54,985 nucleotides of DNA from Candidatus Latescibacterota bacterium (GTDB lineage: Bacteria; Latescibacterota; UBA2968; UBA8231). Positions 8,916 to 17,666 of the stretch are shown one piece after another. The stretch is from positions 1-54,985 of the forward strand of contig JAJEIO010000047.1 in NCBI GenBank assembly GCA_022827835.1, read 5' to 3'. Numbering within the stretch: position 1 is the stretch's first letter; every line of letters starts with the position of its first letter. Position numbers and translations under genes: made by a program. Below the pieces are notes generated by a model. It worked only from the letters and a program-made list of their open reading frames with translations, made no database searches and had not been told where the DNA came from.

Positions 8916-9820
8916 CTGATTTCCCGCCACAGAAGCGGTGCCGGCCCTAGGCTCAAATAGAGCACTAGCGTCCAGACCCCGGACCAGTTCTCGATCCACT
9001 TCCCCGATCCCGGCGTCTGGGACCGCAGGAAGCGAACCCCGATGAGCACTGCGGCACCGAAGGTCGTCCCGAGGGCAATGGCGAGCGGTGGGACAAAGTC
9101 GATGTGGCGCGCGGCCAGACAAGCGCAACCGAGCGCGAGCCCCAATACCAGCCACCACGCGCCTACCGCCTGCCGCCGACCCCACACCTCGGAATAGGTG
9201 GCCACTCCCTCCTCTTCATCTTGGGGACTGCGAATCTTGCGACCGATCTCGATCACCATGCCGTTGAAGAGGCTGGCAAGCAGAAACCAGAAGAGTCCGG
9301 ATGGAGGATGGCCCTGGAAGACCAGCCAGTCAGTACTAGTGGCGTAGAAGTCGATGAGTGGCATGATGGCCATGTGGGTGACCATGTATAGGAGGTGTTT
9401 GCCACGCAGCCATTCGCCGACGAAGAACTCCTTGCTCATGAGGGCAAGGTAGGTCCAGGTGACAAGCAGCAGGACGAGAAGGCGTGTGTCCAGCCAGAGG
9501 GCCAAGCCCAGCTGCAGAGCTCCGCCAAGCACGAAGAGGCCGCCCAGTTCGCGGAGGGTCACGAGACCTCGCGGTACCGGGCGGTAGGGCCGATAGCGCG
9601 CATCCTCTTCGTCGTCCTTGAACTCGTCCGCGATGCGCAGTTGGAGGAAGAAGATCAAGCAGGAGGCGAAGGCGACCCCCACCGACAACGGGCTGGGCCA
9701 TCCCCCGGGCGAGCGCAGCATCCAAGAGAAAGCGACGGCGCTGAAACTGAAGGCGAGGATCAACGGCCCATGCCTCAACAAGGGGTAACGCTCCCCCTGA
9801 TACACCCACCAGCGCCGCAT
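8912..9820 (-). CDS. UbiA-family membrane prenyltransferase
   Basis: 302 residues. I chose the ATG at 9820 because AAGGAGGGC lies just upstream; the ORF extends to 9949 but with non-protein-like sequence. The protein is polytopic (about 8 TM segments) and has both aspartate-rich motifs of the UbiA superfamily: RIADEFKDDEEDARYRPYRP (about 66-85, followed by VPRG) and EIGRKIRSPQDEEEG (about 192-206). UbiA enzymes move a prenyl group from a prenyl diphosphate to an aromatic, glycerol-phosphate or other acceptor in the membrane. The acceptor cannot be read from the sequence. The 195 nt between this start and the end of the ligase gene (9821-10015) is the largest gap in the operon and holds no convincing gene, only a short open stretch without an RBS. 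Confidence 0.9.
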   Translation of the reverse strand: MRRWWVYQGERYPLLRHGPLILAFSFSAVAFSWMLRSPGGWPSPLSVGVAFASCLIFFLQLRIADEFKDDEEDARYRPYRPVPRGLVTLRELGGLFVLGGALQLGLALWLDTRLLVLLLVTWTYLALMSKEFFVGEWLRGKHLLYMVTHMAIMPLIDFYATSTDWLVFQGHPPSGLFWFLLASLFNGMVIEIGRKIRSPQDEEEGVATYSEVWGRRQAVGAWWLVLGLALGCACLAARHIDFVPPLAIALGTTFGAAVLIGVRFLRSQTPGSGKWIENWSGVWTLVLYLSLGPAPLLWREIR

Positions 9821-10015
9821 TGCGCCCTCCTTCGGGCCGGTCAGGCCGACTTTCCTAGTCGCTTCGGTCACGTTGCACTCACGCTTGGTTCTCTGTTGCT
9901 CCGTTCTTCTTTGCCTTCGGCAATCCCCCCACGCCACCCGCGTGAACAAACGTCATGGCGTCGAGGAGCCGATGCCTCACTTGCGCGTCGACATCGAGCA
10001 ACTGCTAGGCGGAGA

Positions 10016-11623
10016 TCAGTTGCCATAGCGTCCCAGTCCCTTTTTCAGTGCGGGGTAGTCGACTTTCGCATTGTGGCGACGATCGACCGGTATTCGTGGC
10101 ACTCGCACGACCCGATCGAGCTGTGCCCACGACAGCGTCTTTCTAACGCGCCACTCCGCGTCCGCTGGTGCCCGTGGCCCCAGCTGCAGCGCCAAGAGAC
10201 GCTCGCCGTTGTGCCTAGCGAGGGCACTCTGCTCGATCCAGGCCAACTGGCTTGCTGCACATTCGGCGGCCAAGGGATAGATCGTGCCGCGTTCGTCGCG
10301 AATGACGGCACCGGCGCGTCCGAGGAGCCAGAGTCGGCCAGTAGCGTCGAGGTAGCCGATGTCTCCGGTGCGGTGCCAGATCTCATCCTCGACCCGGAAT
10401 TTGGTCTCCTCGTCGCCGATGCCGTTCAGGTAGCCGGCGAGCACGTGAGAGCCACAAACCACGATCTCGCCGGCCCGCTCCGGGGGTAGGGTGAACTCGG
10501 CGAACTCCGGTGCCTTCATTGCCGGAAGAGGCTCGCCCCAGCGGTTGACTAAGATGCGCAGATCGATCTGGTGCACTGGCTTTCCAACCAGAAGCCCTTT
10601 ACCGGCATACATAGCGTCTAGGTCGGCAGGTTGCGCCTCGTCCCAATCGAGGTGTGCGATTGGCTCTGCCTCGGTCGAGCCGTAGATCGCGATCACTCGA
10701 CCCTGCGGCAGCGCCGAACGGAGCTCCTGCAGGAGACGCGGAAAGACGGGCGCTCCGCCGGTGTAGAGCTTCTTGAGCATGCCGAGGCTCATCTCACCGC
10801 TCTCGCTTCCTGCCTCCTCTGCGGCACGAGTCCCCTGAAGCAGCCTAGCGTACAGCGCTGGCGATCCGACGGTCCGGGTGACGCGATGACGCTCGAGTTG
10901 CTTGAGAACTGGACCCGGCTTTACGAAGCCAGGACGCCGGAGGTCGCACTGTGGTATGACCGTCGTCACGCCCGAGGCCAGATTGGCGAGCACGAAGATC
11001 GGCAGCGTAGCGAGGTCCACTTCGCCGGGCTCAAGATCGATGGACTCGGCCAGGACCTCGTGTTGCGCTAATAGGAAACCGTGGCTGCGGACCGCCACCT
11101 TCGGGACTCCGGTGCTGCCGCTGGTAAAGGTGAGAAGGGCGTCGTGCGACGAATCGCAGGCGGTAATCGAGTTCAGGGGCTCAAGGCGTTCGAGCCTGGA
11201 CCACCGGGTCGCATTAAGGGCCCAGCCTGCGGTCACAAAGTGCCGTTCGATTCGACGCAAACCCCGGCAGGGGAACCGCAGGAGGTGTGCCCGGGCCGGG
11301 CCGAGGAACGCCTTGGGCCGGGCGATGCCGCAGCAGTACTCGATGTGCCGGCGTCCGGCCGAGGGGTCGAGGACAGTGGCCACCAGACCGAGACGGAAGA
11401 TCGCCAAGAGCGCGACGTAGAGCTCGATGGACATCGGCTGGAATAGAAGGATTCGATCCCCCTTGTGGAGCTTCGCCGCGCACAGAAGCGCGGCGGCCCG
11501 CGCAGAGCGTTCCGCGATCTGACCAAAGGTGAGTGTGCGCGTGCTCCCTCCCGCCGCCTCGACGATCGCGGGCTGCTCTGGCCGCAACGTGGCCTGATCG
11601 ATCAGGACCTGGCTAATGTTCAT
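10016..11623 (-). CDS. AMP-forming acyl/aryl ligase, OleC-like
   Basis: 535 residues of the ANL superfamily. The ATP-binding P-loop is FTSGSTGVPKVAVRSHGF (about 167-184), the A5-like motif is YGSTEAEP, the hinge region is HRTGDIGYLDATGRLWLLGR, and the C-terminal lid carries PRIPVDRRHNAKVDYPAL with the expected catalytic Lys. The N-terminal stretch VLDPSAGRRHIEYC, together with the missing long acyl-CoA linker, looks most like OleC-type 'fatty acid CoA ligase family' proteins, which act on beta-hydroxy acids or make beta-lactones. A conventional carboxylate-CoA or ACP ligase is the main alternative. The start overlaps the GNAT stop by 11 nt. In this operon it probably activates a carboxylate that is then attached to, or built into, the lipid product. 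Confidence 0.85.
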   Translation of the reverse strand: MNISQVLIDQATLRPEQPAIVEAAGGSTRTLTFGQIAERSARAAALLCAAKLHKGDRILLFQPMSIELYVALLAIFRLGLVATVLDPSAGRRHIEYCCGIARPKAFLGPARAHLLRFPCRGLRRIERHFVTAGWALNATRWSRLERLEPLNSITACDSSHDALLTFTSGSTGVPKVAVRSHGFLLAQHEVLAESIDLEPGEVDLATLPIFVLANLASGVTTVIPQCDLRRPGFVKPGPVLKQLERHRVTRTVGSPALYARLLQGTRAAEEAGSESGEMSLGMLKKLYTGGAPVFPRLLQELRSALPQGRVIAIYGSTEAEPIAHLDWDEAQPADLDAMYAGKGLLVGKPVHQIDLRILVNRWGEPLPAMKAPEFAEFTLPPERAGEIVVCGSHVLAGYLNGIGDEETKFRVEDEIWHRTGDIGYLDATGRLWLLGRAGAVIRDERGTIYPLAAECAASQLAWIEQSALARHNGERLLALQLGPRAPADAEWRVRKTLSWAQLDRVVRVPRIPVDRRHNAKVDYPALKKGLGRYGN

Positions 11624-12617
11624 TCTCGGACAGCGACTTCGCGTAGAGAGTGTAGCGACGGATGATGGTGCCGTAGCGAGCCGAGATGCTCCGCGACCGG
11701 TTGGTTTCGTGCATCAGGGCGTGAATGGCGCGCTGAAACCCGAGCTTCCTTGCCGCCCGCTGGCAATCATCCACCAGCAGACCGCCGAGGCCGTTTCCAG
11801 CGCACGCCGGATGTACGGCCATCGACTTGACAACTACCGTGCGTCGGGGCTCTCCACGCGCCGACTCCATGAGATCCGGGATGCCGAAGATGAAGCCGAC
11901 GAGTTGCCCGTCGCGCTCCGCGAGAAGGACGAGCTCGGGCACGAGCTGGGGACGGATCGGAGTGTAGGAGGCAATGAAGGTCTCGAGCGCGATGGGGCTA
12001 TAGAGGAAATTGCGCGCGAACGCCTCAAGCGATAGCTCGTGAATAGCCGCGAGGTCGAAGTCGAAACGCTCGAGGGCGATCGTCCGAATGGTAATGCCGT
12101 TCCGTTCGAACTCGGCCCGCCGCCGGTCGGAGCGTGGGTCGAACTGGCTGAGGTCTGAATTGAGCGCCGAGGTATAGGTTGCCAGCGGAACGAATCCGGC
12201 GTCAGTGAAATGCCGAGGCCAGTCGTCGGGATTATCGGGCTCTAGGAAGAAGGTCGGTTCCGTCCCGCGCTCGGTCAGCAGCCTGTATCGATGCCACGTG
12301 GAGCCGTCCATCGGACCGATGACCCGTTCACGCCCTTCTGACCAATGCCAGTTTGAGGCGTGTTCCAGCAACTCCCTACCGGCGTCGGGGTCGAGAGCGG
12401 CATAGTGACCGATCAGGCCGTCTGTGGTCGGCACGCCGTGGGCGTCGTGGGCCCTCCACAGCGAACAGCGAGCTAGCAACCTGCCCGTCGCGTCCTGCAG
12501 TGCGAGATGGCGCGATGGATCGGTGAGCCGGAAGACCTCGGCCTGCAACGGCTCCACCGGACCGGCCCTCAGTGACGCCAGATCCTCGATTCGGTTGATC
12601 ATGGTGAAAGGGTTCAT
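11613..12617 (-). CDS. GNAT-family N-acyltransferase-like protein
   Basis: 334 residues from the ATG at 12617, preceded closely by GAGGAGG; a longer ORF to 12710 lacks an RBS. The C-terminal third has the GNAT core: LVLLAERDGQLVGFIFGIPD (beta4), VVVKSMAVHPACAGNGLGGLLVDDC (acetyl-CoA pyrophosphate loop and helix) and ALMHETNRSRSISARYG. The N-terminal part (GPMDGSTWHRYRLLTERG, PTFFLEPDNPDDWPRHFTDAGF) is typical of the larger two-lobe GNAT-like proteins often annotated 'N-acetyltransferase' in lipid or peptidoglycan loci. The acyl acceptor is unknown. It overlaps a small upstream ORF by 4 nt and the ligase downstream by 11 nt, so it belongs to the operon. Confidence 0.85.
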   Translation of the reverse strand: MNPFTMINRIEDLASLRAGPVEPLQAEVFRLTDPSRHLALQDATGRLLARCSLWRAHDAHGVPTTDGLIGHYAALDPDAGRELLEHASNWHWSEGRERVIGPMDGSTWHRYRLLTERGTEPTFFLEPDNPDDWPRHFTDAGFVPLATYTSALNSDLSQFDPRSDRRRAEFERNGITIRTIALERFDFDLAAIHELSLEAFARNFLYSPIALETFIASYTPIRPQLVPELVLLAERDGQLVGFIFGIPDLMESARGEPRRTVVVKSMAVHPACAGNGLGGLLVDDCQRAARKLGFQRAIHALMHETNRSRSISARYGTIIRRYTLYAKSLSENEH

Positions 12618-12805
12618 GCCTCCTCGACTGTGCGGAGGTTCACGGGCTGTTTCTTGTAGGAGTTGGGCGGCCAATATAGCTTCTCTATTTCGTCGTCCAC
12701 AAATCCCCAACCCAAACCCGCTGTGAGGCCTTCGGGGCCACCGAAAGTCCTTACTCCATACAGAATGCCCGTCGAGAAACCATCATCATCGTCAGGCACT
12801 CTCAA
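12614..12805 (-). CDS. Small ORF (63 aa), possible truncated barrel protein at operon head
   Basis: A TTG at 12805 has AAAGGAG 7-8 nt upstream and opens a 63-codon frame whose stop overlaps the GNAT start as ATGA. The product contains a stretch like an outer-membrane beta-hairpin (GILYGVRTFGGPEGLTAGLG, then WGFVDDE) and ends EKLYWPPNSYKKQP... without a typical barrel end. It may be a real leader peptide-like first gene coupled to GNAT, or the 3' remnant of a lost barrel gene. The frame stays open to 12958 but that extension is not protein-like. Short and unconfirmed. Confidence 0.4.
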   Translation of the reverse strand: MRVPDDDDGFSTGILYGVRTFGGPEGLTAGLGWGFVDDEIEKLYWPPNSYKKQPVNLRTVEEA

Positions 12806-12929
12806 GTTTTGCTCCTTTTGTTTTAGGCTGCCGACTTTAAAAACGGAATAAGTAGTTTCTCTGTGAGTGCATTGTGAGAGCAGGACAGGACGAAAAGCAA
12901 GGATACGACGGGTAAAGAAAGTGCCAAGA

Positions 12930-12958
12930 ACCATATCGAAAGAGCACAAGCATGTCAA
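12930..12958 (-). promoter_or_regulatory. Predicted sigma70-type promoter of the lipid operon
   Basis: Read on the minus strand: TTGACA (12958-12953), a 17-nt spacer, then TATGGT (12935-12930). It lies 125 nt upstream of the 63-aa ORF and is the only near-consensus promoter I see ahead of the minus-strand operon. Transcription would start near 12922. Confidence 0.6.
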
Positions 12959-13419
12959 TAGATAAAATGTTAATATATAAAATATTGGAAATGTTATTTT
13001 TCAGTTTAAATAAAAGGACCGTATGAGGCCCCCTATTGTATGGGACCGCATACGGTCCTATAATGACGATATGCTCAAAATCCCTTACTCCTCTTGATTC
13101 GCTTAACAGACGACTTGTATATTCACCCAATATGTCGCATTTTTTTCTACTATATTCAACATACAATCTTTTACATTATATATTCTTTTAAGTCTAAAAT
13201 CGTTGCTACGAAACGGCCTTAAAATTCACATCGAGCTGCTTTGCGGAACGGCCGAACGGCCTAGGCGTCAAGCGTTTTTAGGGCATAGACACCGTTGGCT
13301 CTAAAGCTGGTTTCAAGACCTCTTAGGGGAAGTAGTTGAATATCTGCGTGGGTAGGAGTACTTTTCGAGTGTCGAAGTGGATTCACCGCGTCCGAGGAGC
13401 GTGACAAGGGTATTTTTCA
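12959..13419. other. AT-rich intergenic stretch between divergent units
   Basis: About 460 nt without a convincing gene between the lipid-operon promoter and the propeller regulator. The first half is strongly AT-rich; a minus-strand ORF spanning 12837-13166 has no RBS and an unnatural composition. The only clear structure is the 10-bp inverted repeat at 13016-13058. No good promoter was found for the regulator, though AAGGG about 11 nt before its ATG can serve as RBS. Confidence 0.6.
13016..13058 (-). terminator. Hairpin, possible minus-strand terminator
   Basis: GGACCGTATG (13016-13025) and CATACGGTCC (13049-13058) form a perfect 10-bp stem with a 23-nt loop. On the minus strand the stem is followed by TTTTATTT, as in an intrinsic terminator. 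It would shield the lipid-operon promoter from upstream transcription, although no minus-strand gene is seen just upstream. Confidence 0.45.
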
Positions 13420-16400
13420 ATGATCAAGCCACTGAGCCGCATGGGCACTTGGAAGACCTATTCCATAGACGATGGCCTGCCATCGCTGCGCATTGAACAC
13501 ATCGCCGAAGGCTGCGAGGGGTATATCTGGTTCGCCACCCGGGACAACGGTGCTAGCCGCTTTGACGGAGATGCGTTCCAGAATTTCACTACACGAGATG
13601 GTCTTGCTCACGACCAGATTTTCTTTATTGAGCAGGATAGTCAAGGGCGATTGTGGTTTGGTACGTTAAAGGGGGTCTGCTGGTATGACGGCGCAGACTT
13701 CCACCCTTTGCAGGACGACGGCATTGCAGGTCGTTCCGTGCAGTTTATCTACGAGGATCGTCAGGGCCGCATCTGGTTTGGTGGCACCGCTACCTTGGGG
13801 TATTACGACGGCACGGTCTTCCACGACTTAATTCCACGCTATCTCCAGCAGTACCAGCCGCCTCCTTCTCCTCAGTGGCCCAACCGATGTCGGGGCATTA
13901 CCCAGGATCCCACCGGCCATCTGTGGTTTGGATTTGACTATCTCATCCGCTTCGACGGCAAATCCTTCCACCGCTACGAAGAGGACGAGGGTTTTCCCCA
14001 AGCGCACATCAGCTACGTCTTGGGTCAGGATCATACCGGCAAGGTATGGATTGGTCTACCGCGCAATCGAGAGATTCTCCACTACTATGCGAACGGTGCC
14101 TTTCAGTCTGTTCAGGTAGATCGGGTTGGCGGCCTCCGCAAAATTCAGTGCGACCGGGAGGGACGGGCGTGGTTCTGCACCTCGCGAGAGGTGTTCTATC
14201 AAGATGGTGACGGCTTCAGCAGGTTTGCTCCTAGCGATGGCCTGCCCCATCGCATAGTCAAAGCCGTGTTTCACGATCGCGAGGATCGATTTTGGTTTGC
14301 CACGTGGCGCGGTGGTATCGGGGTTTACGATGCGCATAGTATCAGCGTTTTCGACCTCGTTGCGGAGCGCCCCGAAAACACGGGCGAGATCTCACAGATA
14401 GTGCAAGACCGGCACGGTGATATATGGGTCGGGTATGCATCTATCCTTATCAACCATAAGCTCAAAAGCGTCGCCCGCTTCGATGGAGAGCACTTTACAT
14501 TTGTAGTCTCCGAGCAAGATCCTTACATCGGCAACTGTTTCTCCATCTACGAGGATCTTGAGGGACACTTGTGGTTCGGTGGTGGAAATGGTCTGTTCCG
14601 CTACGACGGGCAGGCGCTCAAAAAGGAGAAAATAGCGGCCGATGTAGACGCAGGAGGTATCAGCCGCATCACTCAAGACCGGGAAGGACGATTCATTTTC
14701 GGCTATTGGCAACACTACACCATAAGCCAAAGAGAAAAATTTTTGGCTAGCCCATTAAAGATCGTGTACCAACAGGGCGAGCGGTTCCAAACCATTTTTA
14801 CGGAGGAAATAAAAAAAACGCCTTGTAGCCGCATTGGCACGGTGGTTGCCTCGCGCAACAACGAAATCTATTTCCACTTGACCAGTAGCGATTTTTCCAC
14901 TGGCGGCACCGGTTTTGCCCGCTGGCATCCGGAAGAGGGTCTTACATTTTATGGGGTTGGAGATGGACTGATAGACAACGATGTCAACGACCTACTACTA
15001 GACCGACATGGCAACCTATGGATCGCTACTCCGAGCGGTATCAGTTGCTTTGACGGCAGCACCTTCCGCTCTTTCACGACCGAAGACGGTCTGCCGAGCA
15101 ACCGCACCCACTGTTTTTTTGAGGATGCGCGAGGACACCTCTGGATCGGCACCGACCGAGGTGTAGCTCAGTACGATGGTCGGCTTTTTCAGACCATTAA
15201 GTCACCCCATATAGGACCCGTTTGTCGAATACTCGAAGATCGCGACGGCACCTTTTGGTTTGGCACGGTCGTGGGTTCCATCATACGCTACCGACCAAGG
15301 CAAACGCCGCCCCGGATTCGTCTAACCCGGATTATCACCGATCAGGTCTATGAGAAAGCGGACGTCTGCCTATCTACGGTGGGACAGCCGGTAGTTTTCG
15401 AGTACAAGGGCCTGAGTTTTTCCACCCATCCCCGCGACATGCTCTATGAATATCGCTTGCAGGGATACGACCTCGACTGGGGTCCCGCGACTCGGGAGCT
15501 ACGAGCCTGTTATCAAAGCCTGCTGCCGGGCGACTACACCTTTCAAGTCCGCGCGATAGATCGGGATCTCAATTACTCAGAACCGGCGCAGGCGCAGCTT
15601 GCGGTAAAACCGGACGCGCATATCGAGACCCTATCGGCCACACTCCGTGGGGACAACAAGGGTGTCGGACCGAGCAAGGTCTTGCGCCAGTTTCAAACCA
15701 AACTCACGGAGGTGGCACCCTCCGATCTGACCGTACTGATCGGCCAGAGCGAGACCATGCGCCAGTTTCAAACCAAACTCACGGAGGTGGCACCCTCCGA
15801 TCTGACCGTACTACTGCTAGGTGAAATGGGTGTGGGTAAGGGGTTGGCGGCGCGGGCACTACACGCATTGAGTGCTTATGGCAACGGCCCTTTTATTCAT
15901 GTCAATTGCGGAGCCTTGTCCCAAGCGTTGGACGATAGTGAACTCTTTGGTTGCGAAAATGAGACGGCTACCAGCGAAATAGGCAAGGTGGAACAGGCCA
16001 AAGACGGCACTCTCTTTTTGGATGAAATCGGCGAGATGATGTTGGAAACGCAGGACAAGGTCTTGCGCTTGTTGGAAGAGCGCACGTTTGAACGCGTTGG
16101 CAGTAACCAACCGCTGACCGCACAGACGCGCATGGTCGCCGCGACTAGCCGCGACCTGAAGGCGATGGTACAGGCCGGTGATTTTCGCGAGGAACTGTAT
16201 TTGCGCCTGCAGATGTTTCCGCTGTACATCCCGCCTCTGCGCGAACACAAGGAGGACATCCCGGCCCTCGTCGAGTTTTTCAAAAATCGCATGACAGCAC
16301 ACCTAAGTCGGCAGCCTGCCTCCTTGAGTTCCGAGGTTATGGAGATGCTGCAAGCCTATGATTGGCCGGGGAATGTGGGGGAACTGGAGCATCTTATACA

Positions 16401-16683
16401 GCAGGCCGTCATAGCCTGCAAGGGATCGCAAATCGAAGTGGCCGATCTGATGCAACACGGTTTTAACATTGTAAACGCCGTTCTCGGCCTTAAAGGACAG
16501 GCATTATCAACTTCCCAACGCGAAATAATGCCGCTACTTGAACTTGAACGCAGCTATATTCTCGAAGTACTCCATGCGACTAACGGGCAGATCAAGGGGA
16601 CAAAAGGAGCGGCAGCTCTACTGGGCGTACCGCCTTCTACGCTGTACAACAAAATGAAAAAATTGGGTATTAAACGTTCCTAA
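13420..16683 (+). CDS. One-component regulator: beta-propeller sensor, Y_Y_Y, AAA+ and Fis-type HTH
   Basis: 1087 residues. Residues 1-630 hold many two-component regulator propeller repeats (recurring GxxWFGT/GxIWFAT and YDG motifs). A Y_Y_Y domain follows (about 640-735: FEYKGLSF, YEYRLQGYDLDW, LLPGDYTFQVRAID). Next is a sigma54-activator-type AAA+ domain with Walker A GEMGVGKG (about 801-808), Walker B GTLFLDEIGE (about 863-872) and arginine region LRLQMFPLYIPPLREHKEDI, ending in a Fis-type HTH (about 1058-1087). No signal peptide or TM helix is visible, unlike classic hybrid sensor kinases with this sensor, so sensing is probably cytoplasmic. The sigma54-contacting GAFTGA loop is missing: after ELFG comes CENETATSEIGK. 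It may act on sigma70 promoters, as TyrR-like proteins do. It stands alone, divergent from the lipid operon. Confidence 0.9.
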   Translation: MIKPLSRMGTWKTYSIDDGLPSLRIEHIAEGCEGYIWFATRDNGASRFDGDAFQNFTTRDGLAHDQIFFIEQDSQGRLWFGTLKGVCWYDGADFHPLQDDGIAGRSVQFIYEDRQGRIWFGGTATLGYYDGTVFHDLIPRYLQQYQPPPSPQWPNRCRGITQDPTGHLWFGFDYLIRFDGKSFHRYEEDEGFPQAHISYVLGQDHTGKVWIGLPRNREILHYYANGAFQSVQVDRVGGLRKIQCDREGRAWFCTSREVFYQDGDGFSRFAPSDGLPHRIVKAVFHDREDRFWFATWRGGIGVYDAHSISVFDLVAERPENTGEISQIVQDRHGDIWVGYASILINHKLKSVARFDGEHFTFVVSEQDPYIGNCFSIYEDLEGHLWFGGGNGLFRYDGQALKKEKIAADVDAGGISRITQDREGRFIFGYWQHYTISQREKFLASPLKIVYQQGERFQTIFTEEIKKTPCSRIGTVVASRNNEIYFHLTSSDFSTGGTGFARWHPEEGLTFYGVGDGLIDNDVNDLLLDRHGNLWIATPSGISCFDGSTFRSFTTEDGLPSNRTHCFFEDARGHLWIGTDRGVAQYDGRLFQTIKSPHIGPVCRILEDRDGTFWFGTVVGSIIRYRPRQTPPRIRLTRIITDQVYEKADVCLSTVGQPVVFEYKGLSFSTHPRDMLYEYRLQGYDLDWGPATRELRACYQSLLPGDYTFQVRAIDRDLNYSEPAQAQLAVKPDAHIETLSATLRGDNKGVGPSKVLRQFQTKLTEVAPSDLTVLIGQSETMRQFQTKLTEVAPSDLTVLLLGEMGVGKGLAARALHALSAYGNGPFIHVNCGALSQALDDSELFGCENETATSEIGKVEQAKDGTLFLDEIGEMMLETQDKVLRLLEERTFERVGSNQPLTAQTRMVAATSRDLKAMVQAGDFREELYLRLQMFPLYIPPLREHKEDIPALVEFFKNRMTAHLSRQPASLSSEVMEMLQAYDWPGNVGELEHLIQQAVIACKGSQIEVADLMQHGFNIVNAVLGLKGQALSTSQREIMPLLELERSYILEVLHATNGQIKGTKGAAALLGVPPSTLYNKMKKLGIKRS
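15683..15812 (+). repeat. In-frame tandem duplication within the regulator linker/AAA+ start
   Basis: A 55-nt sequence occurs perfectly at 15683-15737 and again at 15758-15812, offset 75 nt (25 codons). It duplicates the peptide RQFQTKLTEVAPSDLTVL, the helix that normally precedes Walker A once. Perfect identity implies a recent event, or a slippage-prone or assembly-sensitive site. Confidence 0.95.
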
Positions 16684-16810
16684 GCAGTATTTTTACGAGC
16701 TATCGCTCCAACACGCTCCTCTCCTCCACCAATCGCGCCACCATCTGAGCGAATTCCGGCGAGCCGTCGTCCCGTATTCGGCTTTTCTGTGAGTCTATCG
16801 CGTTGCCGCC

Positions 16811-17611
16811 TCAATCGCCCGCCAGAATCGGATGCAGCGGATGATCCCAAGGGCCGCCGGCCTCCATCTCGTCGGCCGCGCCAGCCGCATCGTGCGTCCC
16901 GGTAAACGTGGTATAGTCCGGCATGTAGATAATGGCGAACGCGCGGCGCGGCGCAGCCGTCTGGTTGGGACCGGCGTAGTGGAAGGTGCAGCCGTGGTGG
17001 AAGGTAACGCCGCCGGCTTGCATGTCCATGGTCACCGGCTCGGGCACGTCGTAGCCCTGTTCCTTCATTTTACCGACGATACTCTCTCCAGCAACCCCGA
17101 GTTTAATCGGTTCGAGCCGCTCGTACAGGTGCGAACCAGGCACAAAGTGGAGGCAGCCGTTGTCCGCGGTCACATCGTCCACCGCAATCCACGCCGACAG
17201 CGCGCCAACCGGGTCCATCGGCCAATAGGGAGCGTCCTGATGCCAGTTCGTCTCCTTACTCGTTTGGCCGGGGGGCTTGATCATCGCGTGATCGTGGTAG
17301 ATGCGCACGTGGCGGCAGCCGCTCAAGCGGCGGGCAGTCTCGGCCAAGCGCGGATGGAAGGCAATTTCCTTGGCATCTGGATAGTCGGTCCAGAGGTTGA
17401 CCATCTGGTTGAAGACGCGCTCGTACTCTTCCGACACGCGGCCATCCCGCTCGGCCCCTCTGATGCGGGCGCGATGCGTGTCGATGGCGTGGTCAATGGC
17501 GTGGCGCAGCGAGGCGATCTCCTCGGCGGAGAAGAAGTGCTCGTAGCGGATGTAGCCGTTTTGCTGAAAGAATTCGGCGTCGGCTGGCGTCGCCGGGCTT
17601 ATTGTAGGCAT
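16811..17611 (-). CDS. Phytanoyl-CoA dioxygenase (PhyH) family Fe(II)/2-oxoglutarate oxygenase
   Basis: 266 residues. The family opening FFQQNGYIRYEHFFSAEEI is near 14-32. The iron ligands are in NWHQDAPYW (His and Asp) and in FHHGCTFHYAGPN (distal His), and the 2-oxoglutarate-binding arginine is in APRRAFAIIYMP. These enzymes hydroxylate small molecules next to a carboxyl or CoA group; bacterial members have very varied substrates and the substrate here cannot be told. AAGG lies about 11 nt before the ATG at 17611. It is divergent from arsC with 55 nt between the starts. Confidence 0.88.
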   Translation of the reverse strand: MPTISPATPADAEFFQQNGYIRYEHFFSAEEIASLRHAIDHAIDTHRARIRGAERDGRVSEEYERVFNQMVNLWTDYPDAKEIAFHPRLAETARRLSGCRHVRIYHDHAMIKPPGQTSKETNWHQDAPYWPMDPVGALSAWIAVDDVTADNGCLHFVPGSHLYERLEPIKLGVAGESIVGKMKEQGYDVPEPVTMDMQAGGVTFHHGCTFHYAGPNQTAAPRRAFAIIYMPDYTTFTGTHDAAGAADEMEAGGPWDHPLHPILAGD

Positions 17612-17666
17612 GAGGGCAAGACCTTAATTTTTGCGGTGGCAATCAAACACTCAACGGGAGTAGAAA

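Noticed and set aside
6207..9185. PEP-utilising enzyme starting at 9185
   Set aside because: The first 90 codons overlap the UbiA gene in another frame; the family N-terminus begins at 8915.
12837..13166. 109-aa minus-strand ORF in the AT-rich intergenic stretch
   Set aside because: No RBS, Cys/Tyr/Ser-rich composition unlike a real protein, and it spans the promoter and hairpin.
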